A stretch of 38,902 bases of DNA from NCBI RefSeq assembly GCF_014696355.1, contig NZ_JACJQA010000047.1, positions 1 through 38,902 of the forward strand, given 5' to 3'. Below the pieces are notes generated by a model. The model searched no databases. It saw only the letters and a program-made list of their open reading frames with translations, and was not told the DNA's origin. The position numbers were made by a program, and so were the translations under genes. This document shows positions 17,241-24,447 of this stretch, piece by piece (within the stretch, counting starts at the first letter, position 1; each line of letters starts with the position of its first letter). The DNA comes from Pseudanabaena sp. FACHB-1998 (lineage in GTDB: Bacteria; Cyanobacteriota; Cyanobacteriia; Pseudanabaenales; Pseudanabaenaceae).

Positions 17241-18257
17241 TTAGACTGAGCTAAGTGTTACCTCTTCGAGCTTTGCTAGACGATCTTTGAGGAGTTCTTC
17301 TAGAGTCTCTAGGGCTTTCGAGAAGCTTTTGATCCCTTCATCGAGTTTTTCTGCTGCCATGCGATCGCTGGCGTGCATCGCCTCAAAAGTAGCTTTATCC
17401 ATGGGGATCTTGGCAATATCGGCGTGACTAGCGATCGCGGGATCGAGCTTACGCACAAGTTCTCCCTCGGTCTGTTGCAACTCATCTAATAAAGGAGGGG
17501 AAATCGTTAATAGATCGCAACCTGCTAGTTCTACGATCTCTCCCATATTGCGAAAGCTTGCTCCCATGATTTCGGTTTGATAACCAAACTTTTTGTAGTA
17601 GTTATAAATTCGCGCTACGGACAATACCCCCGGGTCTTCGGGAGCAGGATAGCTGTCGCGACCTGTCTCTTTTTTGTGCCAATCGAGGATGCGTCCCACA
17701 AAGGGCGAGATTAATTTCACACCTGCCTCCGCACAGGCGATCGCTTGGTGCATCCCAAACAGCAGCGTTAGGTTGCAATGAATCCCTTCCTTCTCTAACG
17801 CTTCCGCCGCCTTGATCCCTTCCCAAGTTGCCGCAATTTTAATGAGGACGCGATCGCGGGTAAGACCATGAGCTTCATATCGCGAAATTAAATAATGCGC
17901 CTTGGCGATCGTTGCTTCAGTGTTATAGGACAAACGCGCATCGACTTCTGTGGAAACTCTCCCTGAAATTATTTCCAAGATTCCCATACCAAAGGCGATC
18001 GCTAAGCGATCGAAAGCTAAAGAAACAACTTCTGTAGGTGGGGCAGCTTCCCCCAATTCTTTTCTGGCTTCTAGCAAGGTTGCATCGACAATTTCTTGAT
18101 ATTGAGGCATTTGAGCCGCCGATGTAATCAAAGATGGATTTGTAGTTGCATCTTGGGGCTGAAACTTTTTGATTGCATTGATATCACCAGTATCCGCAAC
18201 CACGACCGTCATCGTCCGTAACTGATCGAGAAAACTTTTGGGCAAATCATTAGGCAT
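17241..18257 (-). CDS. tal: Transaldolase
   Basis: A 338-aa transaldolase that moves a dihydroxyacetone unit between sedoheptulose-7-phosphate and glyceraldehyde-3-phosphate in the pentose phosphate pathway. The Schiff-base lysine is in [12 protein letters not shown], and the N-terminal DATTNPSLI and the FVGRILDW and MGASFRN segments are family hallmarks. The start is ATG 18257 (MPNDLPKSF), chosen because GGAGG (18267-18263 on the minus strand) lies five bases upstream; longer starts at 18269 and 18299 have no such site. In cyanobacteria tal is often next to opcA or zwf; here it precedes ycf46, with a terminator between. Confidence 0.95.
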   Translation of the reverse strand: MPNDLPKSFLDQLRTMTVVVADTGDINAIKKFQPQDATTNPSLITSAAQMPQYQEIVDATLLEARKELGEAAPPTEVVSLAFDRLAIAFGMGILEIISGRVSTEVDARLSYNTEATIAKAHYLISRYEAHGLTRDRVLIKIAATWEGIKAAEALEKEGIHCNLTLLFGMHQAIACAEAGVKLISPFVGRILDWHKKETGRDSYPAPEDPGVLSVARIYNYYKKFGYQTEIMGASFRNMGEIVELAGCDLLTISPPLLDELQQTEGELVRKLDPAIASHADIAKIPMDKATFEAMHASDRMAAEKLDEGIKSFSKALETLEELLKDRLAKLEEVTLSSV

Positions 18258-18262
18258 AACAT

Positions 18263-18267
18263 CCTCC
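18263..18267 (-). promoter_or_regulatory. Ribosome binding site of tal
   Basis: GGAGG on the minus strand, five bases before ATG 18257. It decides the start among three in-frame ATGs. Confidence 0.75.
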
Positions 18268-18379
18268 ATAGAACTAGTGATAACTAGCTGTATTTGCAAG
18301 CCTATCTTAGCCTCAAAACTTTGCGATCGCCTTTTATCAAACCTAAACGAAAATCAATGGGTATCTGAACAAAAATCAT

Positions 18380-18525
18380 TTAGAGCGTGTTTGAGAAGTT
18401 TTCTACCCCCTCTAACTCCCCCTTGAAAGGGGGAGGATTCAAGTTTCCCCCCTTTGAAAGGGGGGATTAAGGGGGGTAAAAGCAGAAATTTATGCTAGAT
18501 AGGAGACTTCTCAAACACGCTCTTA
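18380..18525. mobile_element. MITE-like element with 16-bp terminal inverted repeats
   Basis: GAGCGTGTTTGAGAAG (18383-18398) is mirrored perfectly at 18507-18522, giving a 140-base element. TTA occurs directly outside both ends (18380-18382 and 18523-18525), fitting a 3-bp target duplication of the TNA type. Inside are two C-run/G-run hairpins (CCCCCTTGAAAGGGGG near 18418-18434 and a similar one near 18446-18463). There is no coding capacity; it would need a transposase in trans, perhaps from an IS5/IS1031-type element. Confidence 0.6.
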
Positions 18526-18746
18526 CTCCCTTCCCACTATGAAATTAGCCCTTGGCAAGTGGGACTAGTGAATAGACTTCATCGGAAATAAACAAAATTA
18601 AGTTGCTAAATTGTCGCGATAAAAAACACCGATCTTCGGGCTAACATTTTCTAACATTTGCTCTCCCTCTGCTAGTTCTATCCCTTTCGAGGTCTTTATT
18701 AGGATTGCTATATTTGGGTTTAATGAAAACTCCAAACCGTTATAAA

Positions 18747-18788
18747 GTGAATAATTAGGTATAGCGGCTTTGCCGCCTGATTATTCAC
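18747..18788 (+). repeat. Hairpin immediately upstream of the Hsp70 gene
   Basis: GTGAATAAT...ATTATTCAC outer arms with an inner GCGGC-TTT-GCCGC stem. It ends 15 bases before ATG 18804, so it would lie in the leader and could affect ribosome access. It cannot be a terminator for tal, which points away. Confidence 0.6.
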
Positions 18789-18803
18789 AGAGAGTAAGCA
18801 AGT

Positions 18804-20420
18804 ATGGAATATGCGATCGATTTTGGGACGAGTAATACTGTCGTGGCGCGAATTAATGACAAGGGAGAAGTGGAAACTGTCAAATTAGCCGACTATAGCT
18901 GTCTCATTGCCGATAATCCGCCCTTAATTCCTAGCCTTGTCTATGTGCAGGATGCCGCCAAAGAACAAGTCCTAATCGGGCAAGAAGTTAGCGATCGCGG
19001 CTTCGATTTCCAAGTGAGGAATCCCCAAAATCTTAACAATGAACAGCGCTTTTTTAAGTCCTTTAAACGAGCGATTGGTTCCAATGTATCGATGTTTGTG
19101 CCAGAACTAGATGGGCGCGAAGTGGAATTTGAACTGGTGGGAGAATGGTTCTTAAAGAAGATTATTGAGCGTCTGCCCAACGTGGATTCTCTAATTTTTA
19201 CAGTTCCCGTTGATAGCTTTGAATCCTATCGAAATTGGCTGGGCGGAGTTTGCGAGAAATTAGCTGTTAATCAGGTGCGAATCCTTGATGAGCCGACGGC
19301 GGCAGCTCTAGGCTATGGCATCAGTGGCGGTGATGAAACTCTGTTAGTGATTGATTTTGGTGGTGGAACCTTAGATTTATCCTTAGTTAAATTATCCTTT
19401 GCTCAAGTTCAAATAGAAACTAATCAATCGAAATCACCACTGGACTTTCTATTGAAATGGGGCGATCGCACTATTAAAAATTCTTCCCCATCAAATAATC
19501 CAAATTCCCAAACTGCTAAAGTATTGGCGAAAACAGGGCAGAATCTAGGCGGTATTGATATTGATAACTGGATTATTGATTATTTTCATAAAGAATTAGG
19601 GTTGCCCAAAAATTCCCTTGTTACACGTCTCGCTGAACGCATTAAGATTGCCCTATCTAGCCAAGAATCTGTAACGGAGGTCTATTTTAATGATCAAACC
19701 TTTGAATCCTATGAGCTAACCTTAACCCGATCGCAATTTAGGCAAATCCTTGAACAACAGCAATTTTTTGGTAATCTCGACAGCGCTCTAGATCGCGTTC
19801 GTCAGCAAGCCCTGCGCCAAAATATTGATCTCGCTAATGTTGATGCAGTGCTTTTAGTCGGCGGCACTGCCCAAATTCCTGCGGTGAGGGAATGGGCGTT
19901 ACAACATTTCCCTTCCCAAAAAGTGAAAGGTAATAAACCCTTTGAAGCGATCGCCCACGGTGCAATCTCGCAAGGATGGGAATTAAAGGACTTTCTCTAT
20001 CACAGCTATGGCGTTCGTTATTGGGACAAGCGTTATAAAAAGCATAATTGGCACACAATCATCAAATCTGGCGCAACCTATCCCTTAGAAAAACCAGTGG
20101 AATTGACCCTTGGTGCATCTATTGCCGATCAGCCAAGTATTGAACTAGTTATTGGCGAATTAGGCGAAACTAATGTCGAAGTCTATTTTGAAGATCAACG
20201 GCTGGTTACCCGTGTATTAGATGGCAAGCAAGTCGCCGCCCAGATTCTCAATGAAAATAGCAAGGCGATCGCTAAGCTCGATCCCCTCGGTCAAGTGGGT
20301 AGAGATCGCCTTAAAGTTCTCTTTCAAGTCGATGAAAAGCGGACTTTGCGGATTACGGTTCTCGATTTATTAACCAAGCAAAAATTATTAGAAGATATAG
20401 CAGTAGTTCAGCTTGTCTAG
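18804..20420 (+). CDS. Hsp70/DnaK-family protein, atypical
   Basis: A 538-aa actin-fold ATPase of the Hsp70 superfamily, shorter than DnaK (about 640 aa). The nucleotide-binding domain fills about residues 1-385, with phosphate-1 IDFGTSNTVV, DEPTAAALGYG, phosphate-2 LVIDFGGGTLDLSLV and the adenosine segment LVGGTAQIPAV. An insert rich in S, N and K lies near 215-235. The C-terminal 150 residues are too short for the full substrate-binding domain plus lid of DnaK and end in a beta-rich part. No dnaJ or grpE is adjacent. Cyanobacteria carry several such DnaK-like proteins of uncertain client. The start is ATG 18804. Confidence 0.88.
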   Translation: MEYAIDFGTSNTVVARINDKGEVETVKLADYSCLIADNPPLIPSLVYVQDAAKEQVLIGQEVSDRGFDFQVRNPQNLNNEQRFFKSFKRAIGSNVSMFVPELDGREVEFELVGEWFLKKIIERLPNVDSLIFTVPVDSFESYRNWLGGVCEKLAVNQVRILDEPTAAALGYGISGGDETLLVIDFGGGTLDLSLVKLSFAQVQIETNQSKSPLDFLLKWGDRTIKNSSPSNNPNSQTAKVLAKTGQNLGGIDIDNWIIDYFHKELGLPKNSLVTRLAERIKIALSSQESVTEVYFNDQTFESYELTLTRSQFRQILEQQQFFGNLDSALDRVRQQALRQNIDLANVDAVLLVGGTAQIPAVREWALQHFPSQKVKGNKPFEAIAHGAISQGWELKDFLYHSYGVRYWDKRYKKHNWHTIIKSGATYPLEKPVELTLGASIADQPSIELVIGELGETNVEVYFEDQRLVTRVLDGKQVAAQILNENSKAIAKLDPLGQVGRDRLKVLFQVDEKRTLRITVLDLLTKQKLLEDIAVVQLV

Positions 20421-20461
20421 AAATATTGTGAAGCCTCGCTTTGCAAGGCTTCACAATATTT
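20421..20461. terminator. Bidirectional palindromic terminator, Hsp70 gene and arsR-type gene
   Basis: Perfect 16-bp arms (20421-20436 and 20446-20461) with an inner GC-TTT-GC. It starts at the base after the Hsp70 stop and includes the stop codon of the convergent regulator (20451-20453). Confidence 0.78.
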
Positions 20462-20804
20462 CGGGGTTGTTTTGTCCTAATACAAGTTGATTAAGTTGTT
20501 GCGATTGCGTTTCTAACCGAACTGCTAGGCGATCGCACACAATCTCACACAGACTAAAGATGATCGGATCGGCAATTTCATAATAGACACTTACCCCAGC
20601 GGGTGTTCGCGCCACTATCCCCGCCTGCGTCAAGATTTTCAAATGTTTGGACACATTGGCTTGCCCCAAATCCGTTGCGCTCATGATTTCTGTCACATTT
20701 TTAGAGCCAGACTTTAAGCAGCATAAAACCTGTAATCGGCTGAGTTCCGATAAAACCTTGAAATAATCAGCAACTTGAGCCAAGGCGGGAGAATTAGCTT
20801 CCAT
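20451..20804 (-). CDS. ArsR/SmtB-family repressor
   Basis: A 117-aa winged-helix regulator. The DNA-reading part is VTEIMSATDLGQANVSKHLKILTQAGIV, given here by position about 37-64, and the wing follows (ARTPAGVSVYYEI). It has Cys28-Cys29 in the second helix and Cys86 and Cys90 in the last long helix, a layout like the BigR/SqrR persulfide sensors rather than the metal sites of SmtB. It is divergent from a rhodanese gene, which fits a sulfur-stress repressor. The last dozen codons and the stop come from repeat sequence (a hairpin arm and the TTGTCCTAATACAAG motif), so its C-terminal tail may be a recent addition. Confidence 0.87.
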   Translation of the reverse strand: MEANSPALAQVADYFKVLSELSRLQVLCCLKSGSKNVTEIMSATDLGQANVSKHLKILTQAGIVARTPAGVSVYYEIADPIIFSLCEIVCDRLAVRLETQSQQLNQLVLGQNNPEIL

Positions 20805-20811
20805 GAAGATT

Positions 20812-20831
20812 TACTATATCACTATATGGTA
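20812..20831. promoter_or_regulatory. Candidate ArsR operator
   Basis: TACTATAT-CACT-ATATGGTA is an inverted repeat with one mismatch, in the 71-base gap between the regulator and the rhodanese gene. Position and symmetry fit an autoregulated operator of the ArsR type; this is not proven. Confidence 0.45.
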
Positions 20832-20875
20832 ATATAATAAATAATACATTCTAAATCCTAACTTTCAAAAATTCT

Positions 20876-21418
20876 ATGCATAAATCCTTAGATCGATCGC
20901 CAGTACATGAGCTAGATGCAACATCTCTCAAGCAAAAATTAGAACTACAACAAGTAACGCTAATTGATGTCCGCGAATCAGGGGAATACTCATCAGAGCG
21001 GATATCAGGTTCCATTTCTATGCCTTTGTCAACCTTTGATCCTGAACAAATTGCTCAAATCAGTATCAAGCCTATAGTCCTGTGCTGTCAGTCAGGGATG
21101 CGCTCTAGCAAAGCAACCCAGCAATTATTAGAGTATGGTTTTGAATCCGTCGGTCAGCTTCAAGGAGGGCTATCTAGTTGGAAATCCGCAGGTTTTAAAA
21201 CGGAAAGCGATCAAAATGCACCGATTAGTTTATTCCGTCAAATTCAAATTGTGGCAGGTTCCCTTGTTGCTTTGGGAACTTTATTGGGAGCCTTTGTCTC
21301 TCCTTATTATTTAATACTGAGTGGATTTGTGGGCTGTGGCTTAGTATTTGCGGGAGTTACCAATACCTGTGCTATGGGAATGCTCCTCGCCAAACTTCCT
21401 TACAATCGTGCTAAATAG
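20876..21418 (+). CDS. Rhodanese-domain membrane protein, YgaP-like
   Basis: A 180-aa protein: a cytosolic rhodanese domain (about 12-108) followed by two membrane helices (about 122-142 and 147-168), the YgaP arrangement. The active loop is CQSGMR with the catalytic cysteine at 71, preceded by another cysteine. Rhodaneses of this type carry persulfide sulfur. The C-terminal TCAMGMLLAKLPYN is typical of the DUF2892-type tail. The promoter is probably shared with the divergent ArsR-family repressor, and the DsbA-fold gene follows on the same strand. The last codons and the stop are inside the left arm of the next hairpin. Confidence 0.9.
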   Translation: MHKSLDRSPVHELDATSLKQKLELQQVTLIDVRESGEYSSERISGSISMPLSTFDPEQIAQISIKPIVLCCQSGMRSSKATQQLLEYGFESVGQLQGGLSSWKSAGFKTESDQNAPISLFRQIQIVAGSLVALGTLLGAFVSPYYLILSGFVGCGLVFAGVTNTCAMGMLLAKLPYNRAK

Positions 21419-21466
21419 GAAAGGATGGGCGGCGCAAAGCGCCGCCCATCCTTTCCTATTTAGCAC
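21408..21466 (+). terminator. 28-bp perfect palindrome after the rhodanese gene
   Basis: Arms 21408-21435 and 21439-21466 are perfect complements around an AAA loop, with GGCGGCGC next to the loop. The left arm includes the last three codons and stop of the rhodanese gene; the right arm mirrors them. This is the longest perfect stem in the window. Confidence 0.75.
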
Positions 21467-21520
21467 TACAAAAAATAATTTAAAAACAATTTAAAAATAA
21501 TTTGAGCTTCGAGAGCGATC

Positions 21521-22198
21521 ATGCAACCAATTAAGATTTTTTATTTTTCTGATGTGCTTTGCGTTTGGGCTTATATTGCTCAAATTCGCTTAGAAGAACT
21601 CAAGGCTGAGTTCTCGGACAGCATCATAATTGATTATCACTTTGTACCTGTGTTTGGTAATGCCAGAGAGAAGCTAGAGAATGGATGGCGCGATCGCGAT
21701 GGATTAAAGGGCTATAGCGATCATGTAAAGACTACGGCAAGCAAATTTGAGCATATTTCCGTACATCCAGAAATTTGGACTCAAGTAGTTCCGGCTTCTT
21801 CTACGTCGGCGCATTTATTTCTTCGAGCCGTGCATTTGCTGGAAGTCAAGGGGCTAGCACCAGCCAGCGATCGCCTTCTCGAAAAAACAGCTTGGGCTTT
21901 TCGAGAAGCATTTTTTACAAAGCTTGCCGATATCAGCGATCGCCAAGTTCAATTTGAAATTGCTAAAAAGCTAAAGCTCCCTAAAAAAGCAATTCAAGCG
22001 ATTATTGACAGTGGCGAAGCCTACGCCAGTTTATCTAAGGATATGGAGCTAGTAAAAGAGCATAATGTCACAGTTAGCCCCACGCTCATTTTTAATGAAG
22101 GTCGGCAAAGACTTAATGGGAATGTGGGTTATCGCGTCATCGAAGCTAATATTCGCGAATTACTGCATAATCTCCCAGATGAGCATTCTTGGTGCTAA
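21521..22198 (+). CDS. DsbA-fold oxidoreductase-like protein (FrnE-like) lacking the second cysteine
   Basis: A 225-aa thioredoxin-fold protein with an alpha-helical insert, like FrnE and 2-hydroxychromene-2-carboxylate isomerase relatives. The motif after the first strand, normally C-P-W-C, is C14-V-W-A17 here, so a disulfide exchange mechanism is unlikely; a single-cysteine glutathione- or persulfide-linked role is possible. The cis-proline segment is VSPTLIFN, and the protein ends ...SWC. No signal peptide. It follows the rhodanese gene by 102 bases with a hairpin between. I am confident of the fold, not of the function. Confidence 0.82.
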   Translation: MQPIKIFYFSDVLCVWAYIAQIRLEELKAEFSDSIIIDYHFVPVFGNAREKLENGWRDRDGLKGYSDHVKTTASKFEHISVHPEIWTQVVPASSTSAHLFLRAVHLLEVKGLAPASDRLLEKTAWAFREAFFTKLADISDRQVQFEIAKKLKLPKKAIQAIIDSGEAYASLSKDMELVKEHNVTVSPTLIFNEGRQRLNGNVGYRVIEANIRELLHNLPDEHSWC

Positions 22199-22225
22199 AT
22201 ACAGCGCTTGGCGCTTTCTGAAAAC

Positions 22226-22276
22226 CCAGATAGCTTTTGAAAAGCTTGCTTCGCAAGCTTTTCAAAAGCTATCTGG
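22226..22276. terminator. Bidirectional palindromic terminator
   Basis: Perfect 24-bp arms (22226-22249 and 22253-22276) around TTC, closed by GC. It lies between the convergent DsbA-fold gene (stop 22198) and livG-type gene (stop 22302). A small AGCGC-TTG-GCGCT stem precedes it at 22203-22215. Confidence 0.75.
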
Positions 22277-22301
22277 ATTACACAAATAAACAGGCTGTAA
22301 T

Positions 22302-23075
22302 TTAACCTTCATCCCCCAGATATGCCTCAATCACCGCCCGATCGTTTTTGACTACTTCAGGCTGACCGATCGCAATTAGTTGTCCAAAATCTAAAACCGC
22401 AATGCGATCGCAGAGTCCCATCACTAACGGCACATGATGCTCAATTAATAAAATCGTGAGGGCAAAGCGATCGCGCAAACTACGGATAAAATCACTCAAT
22501 TGACCTTTTTCATTAGGATTCATCCCAGCCGCAGGTTCATCTAGCAATAATAATTTCGGTTCTAGGGCAAGGGCGCGAGCGATTTCAAGGCGACGTTGAT
22601 CGCCATAGGAGAAATTTTTGGCTTTAACATCGGTGCGATCGCTTAGTCCGACCAGATCTAATAAATCATAGGCGCGATCGTAGGTTTCTTTCTCTTCTTT
22701 GGGGGTTGGCGATAGCCCTAAAACGCCATTGCAAAGCCCTGTGGTGGTGCGAAGATGTCGGGCGATCGCTACATTTTCTAAAGCCGAAAGCTCACCAAAC
22801 AAGCGGATATTTTGGAATGTGCGGGCGATGCCACATTTAGCGATTTGATGGGGACGACGATTGGTAATTTCTTGACCACCAAAAATGACTTTGCCACTAC
22901 TAGGAGCAATTAATCCTGTAATCGTATTAAATAATGTTGTTTTTCCCGCCCCATTGGGACCAATTACTCCAAAGATTTCATTTTCTTGGACATCAAAGGA
23001 AACCTCATTTACAGCCACTAAGCCGCCAAAGCGTCGAGTTACCTGCTGAATAGCTAAGGTTGAACTTGTATCCAT
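22302..23075 (-). CDS. livG: Branched-chain/neutral amino-acid ABC transporter ATPase (LivG/NatA type)
   Basis: A 257-aa ATPase of the hydrophobic amino-acid uptake family. Walker A is GPNGAGKTTLFN, the Q-loop is ARTFQNIRLF, the signature SYGDQRRLEIARAL, and Walker B LLLLDEPAAGMN, followed by IEHHVPLVM. The C-terminal LDFGQLIAIGQP and EAYLGDE are LivG hallmarks. In cyanobacteria this family includes NatA of the neutral amino-acid transporter and UrtD of the urea transporter; LivG/NatA fits best. A matching LivM-type permease lies 2.2 kb upstream on the same strand, separated by two unrelated genes. The binding protein, the second permease and LivF are not in the window. Confidence 0.9.
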   Translation of the reverse strand: MDTSSTLAIQQVTRRFGGLVAVNEVSFDVQENEIFGVIGPNGAGKTTLFNTITGLIAPSSGKVIFGGQEITNRRPHQIAKCGIARTFQNIRLFGELSALENVAIARHLRTTTGLCNGVLGLSPTPKEEKETYDRAYDLLDLVGLSDRTDVKAKNFSYGDQRRLEIARALALEPKLLLLDEPAAGMNPNEKGQLSDFIRSLRDRFALTILLIEHHVPLVMGLCDRIAVLDFGQLIAIGQPEVVKNDRAVIEAYLGDEG

Positions 23076-23664
23076 AATGCTCTGTAATATTCTCAGAAAG
23101 TATTTTTAAATTTATAGCAATCTTACATACTTTGTATAATCAGTATTCACTGATATAAAAGCCTAAAACCTGTGGCGCACACTGAGCCACAGGTTTTAGG
23201 CTTTTATATTTATGTCCATTTAAATAATTTAAGTAACTGAGCGAAACCACACGGAGGGGTGGTTCAAGTATATTAACGCCCTTGAAAAGGGAAGAAAATT
23301 TAATTTTTTCTACTTTTTAAGGAGGATTGAGGGGGATCTCTTAAAGCTTTTGACCCTAGAAAGTAATTCTCAAATGGTTTTCCAAATCTAGAAACTTATG
23401 GCTTCTTTGGTATACATGGTATAAGTTTTCACTCTATTTTTTAATTGTTTTTAGTTACATATTTGCTTAGAGAAACTTAAGAAAACGGCTTAGAGACAAG
23501 CTTTTAAGATATAAGTAACATCTGAAATACAAATATAACTTTTGTATAACCTTTGTCTAACTAAAGAATCTATCTTTATTAAAGAAAGCTTGTAATAATA
23601 AGCCCAGGTTTAAAGTTGGGAACAACCGCAATAATTCAAGCATATCTTCAAGAGGCTTTAGTCA
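23076..23664. other. Divergent spacer between the livG-type gene and the PEP-CTERM-like gene
   Basis: A 589-base gene-free spacer. It holds the 24-bp-armed hairpin at 23153-23209, a small AACCAC/GTGGTT stem near 23249-23267, and a C-run/G-run stretch (about 23270-23340) that looks like a decayed relative of the internal part of the 18380 element. GAGG before the downstream ATG (about 23651-23654) serves as ribosome binding site. No promoter could be placed with confidence. Confidence 0.5.
23153..23209. repeat. 24-bp-armed palindrome in a divergent spacer
   Basis: Perfect arms 23153-23176 and 23186-23209, loop GCACACTGA. The nearest genes point away on both sides, so it is not a terminator of an annotated gene. 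Confidence 0.65.
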
Positions 23665-24390
23665 ATGAAAATTTCCAGTTTACTTACCAATGCAGGCATC
23701 GCTACAGGACTTGCTGCTGCAATTATCTCTGCTCCATCAGCACAAGCTGCCAACTTTACATTTGGATTTCAAAATATTCTTGGTACAGGCAATACAAACG
23801 GCGATGCTATTGTTGGACAATTTACTTTTAGCATAGCTGACGATGGCGATGGCAAGACTCTTTGGCAATTCAATAACGCTGGTCCAACCGCTTCTTTCCT
23901 TTCAGAAATCTTTTTTGATTGGTCTGGTCTGCCTGCTGCTCCCATATCACTCTCTACCCTCAATACCACAGGTACTAGCTCTGGCGTGAGTTTTCAAACC
24001 ACTGGTGGGAAGTTACCTCAAGGTCAAAACGTAGTCACACTTCTAAGTCCTACATTGGGATTTGATAATCGCAGTGGAAATCAGGATGCTAACTTAGTAC
24101 TATCCGCAGTTAATTTCGGTACTGATAAGGATGGTTTAGACCCCAATCAGTCTCTTGGAGTTTCATTCAATGGTCTTGACGCTACAACACTCAACAACTT
24201 AATTCTTGCTGATAGGTTGCGTATTGGGATTCGTGCTCAAGGTATTGATCCTTCTGGTGGTAGTGATGCTTTCTTCGACGGTCCTCCTATTTCTAGACCA
24301 GTTCCAGTTCCCGGCTTCTTGATTGGTGTAGTTGCCGCAGGTGCGGTGGGTGGTTCTCGTTTACTAAAGAATAAAAAGCAAGTTGCTTAA
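23665..24390 (+). CDS. Exported protein with PEP-CTERM-like sorting tail
   Basis: A 241-aa secreted protein. The signal peptide is about 1-28 (ending AQA-A). The body is rich in G, S, T, N and D and beta-prone, with no cysteine and no enzyme motif. The C-terminus has PVPVPGFLIG, a hydrophobic stretch of about 15 residues, and the basic end RLLKNKK. This layout matches the PEP-CTERM-like sorting tails of cyanobacteria, which are processed by an exosortase-like enzyme for export or surface display. It is probably a surface or matrix protein. A hairpin follows. Confidence 0.8.
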   Translation: MKISSLLTNAGIATGLAAAIISAPSAQAANFTFGFQNILGTGNTNGDAIVGQFTFSIADDGDGKTLWQFNNAGPTASFLSEIFFDWSGLPAAPISLSTLNTTGTSSGVSFQTTGGKLPQGQNVVTLLSPTLGFDNRSGNQDANLVLSAVNFGTDKDGLDPNQSLGVSFNGLDATTLNNLILADRLRIGIRAQGIDPSGGSDAFFDGPPISRPVPVPGFLIGVVAAGAVGGSRLLKNKKQVA

Positions 24391-24401
24391 TTCTTTTCTA
24401 T

Positions 24402-24440
24402 AAAAAAGAGAGTTCGCACAAAGTGCGAACTCTCTTTTTT
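24402..24440. terminator. Bidirectional palindromic terminator
   Basis: Perfect 18-bp arms (24402-24419 and 24423-24440) around AAA. Six A at the left and T at the right ends give a U run on either strand. It sits 8 bases from the 24448 gene stop and 12 from the PEP-CTERM-like gene stop. Confidence 0.85.
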
Positions 24441-24447
24441 TGTGATT

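Larger units (their letters stand above)
18258..18803. other. Divergent spacer between tal and the Hsp70 gene
   Basis: A 546-base gene-free spacer. It contains a MITE-like element with 16-bp terminal repeats (18380-18525) and a hairpin directly before the Hsp70 gene (18747-18788). The tal ribosome binding site is at 18263-18267. Between these parts I see AT-rich sequence without a recognisable promoter. Confidence 0.55.

Noticed and set aside
23624-23645. Sigma-54-like promoter (TTGGGAA..CCGCA) before the PEP-CTERM-like gene
   Set aside because: Sigma-54 is absent from cyanobacteria as far as known, so the GG/GC spacing is taken as chance.
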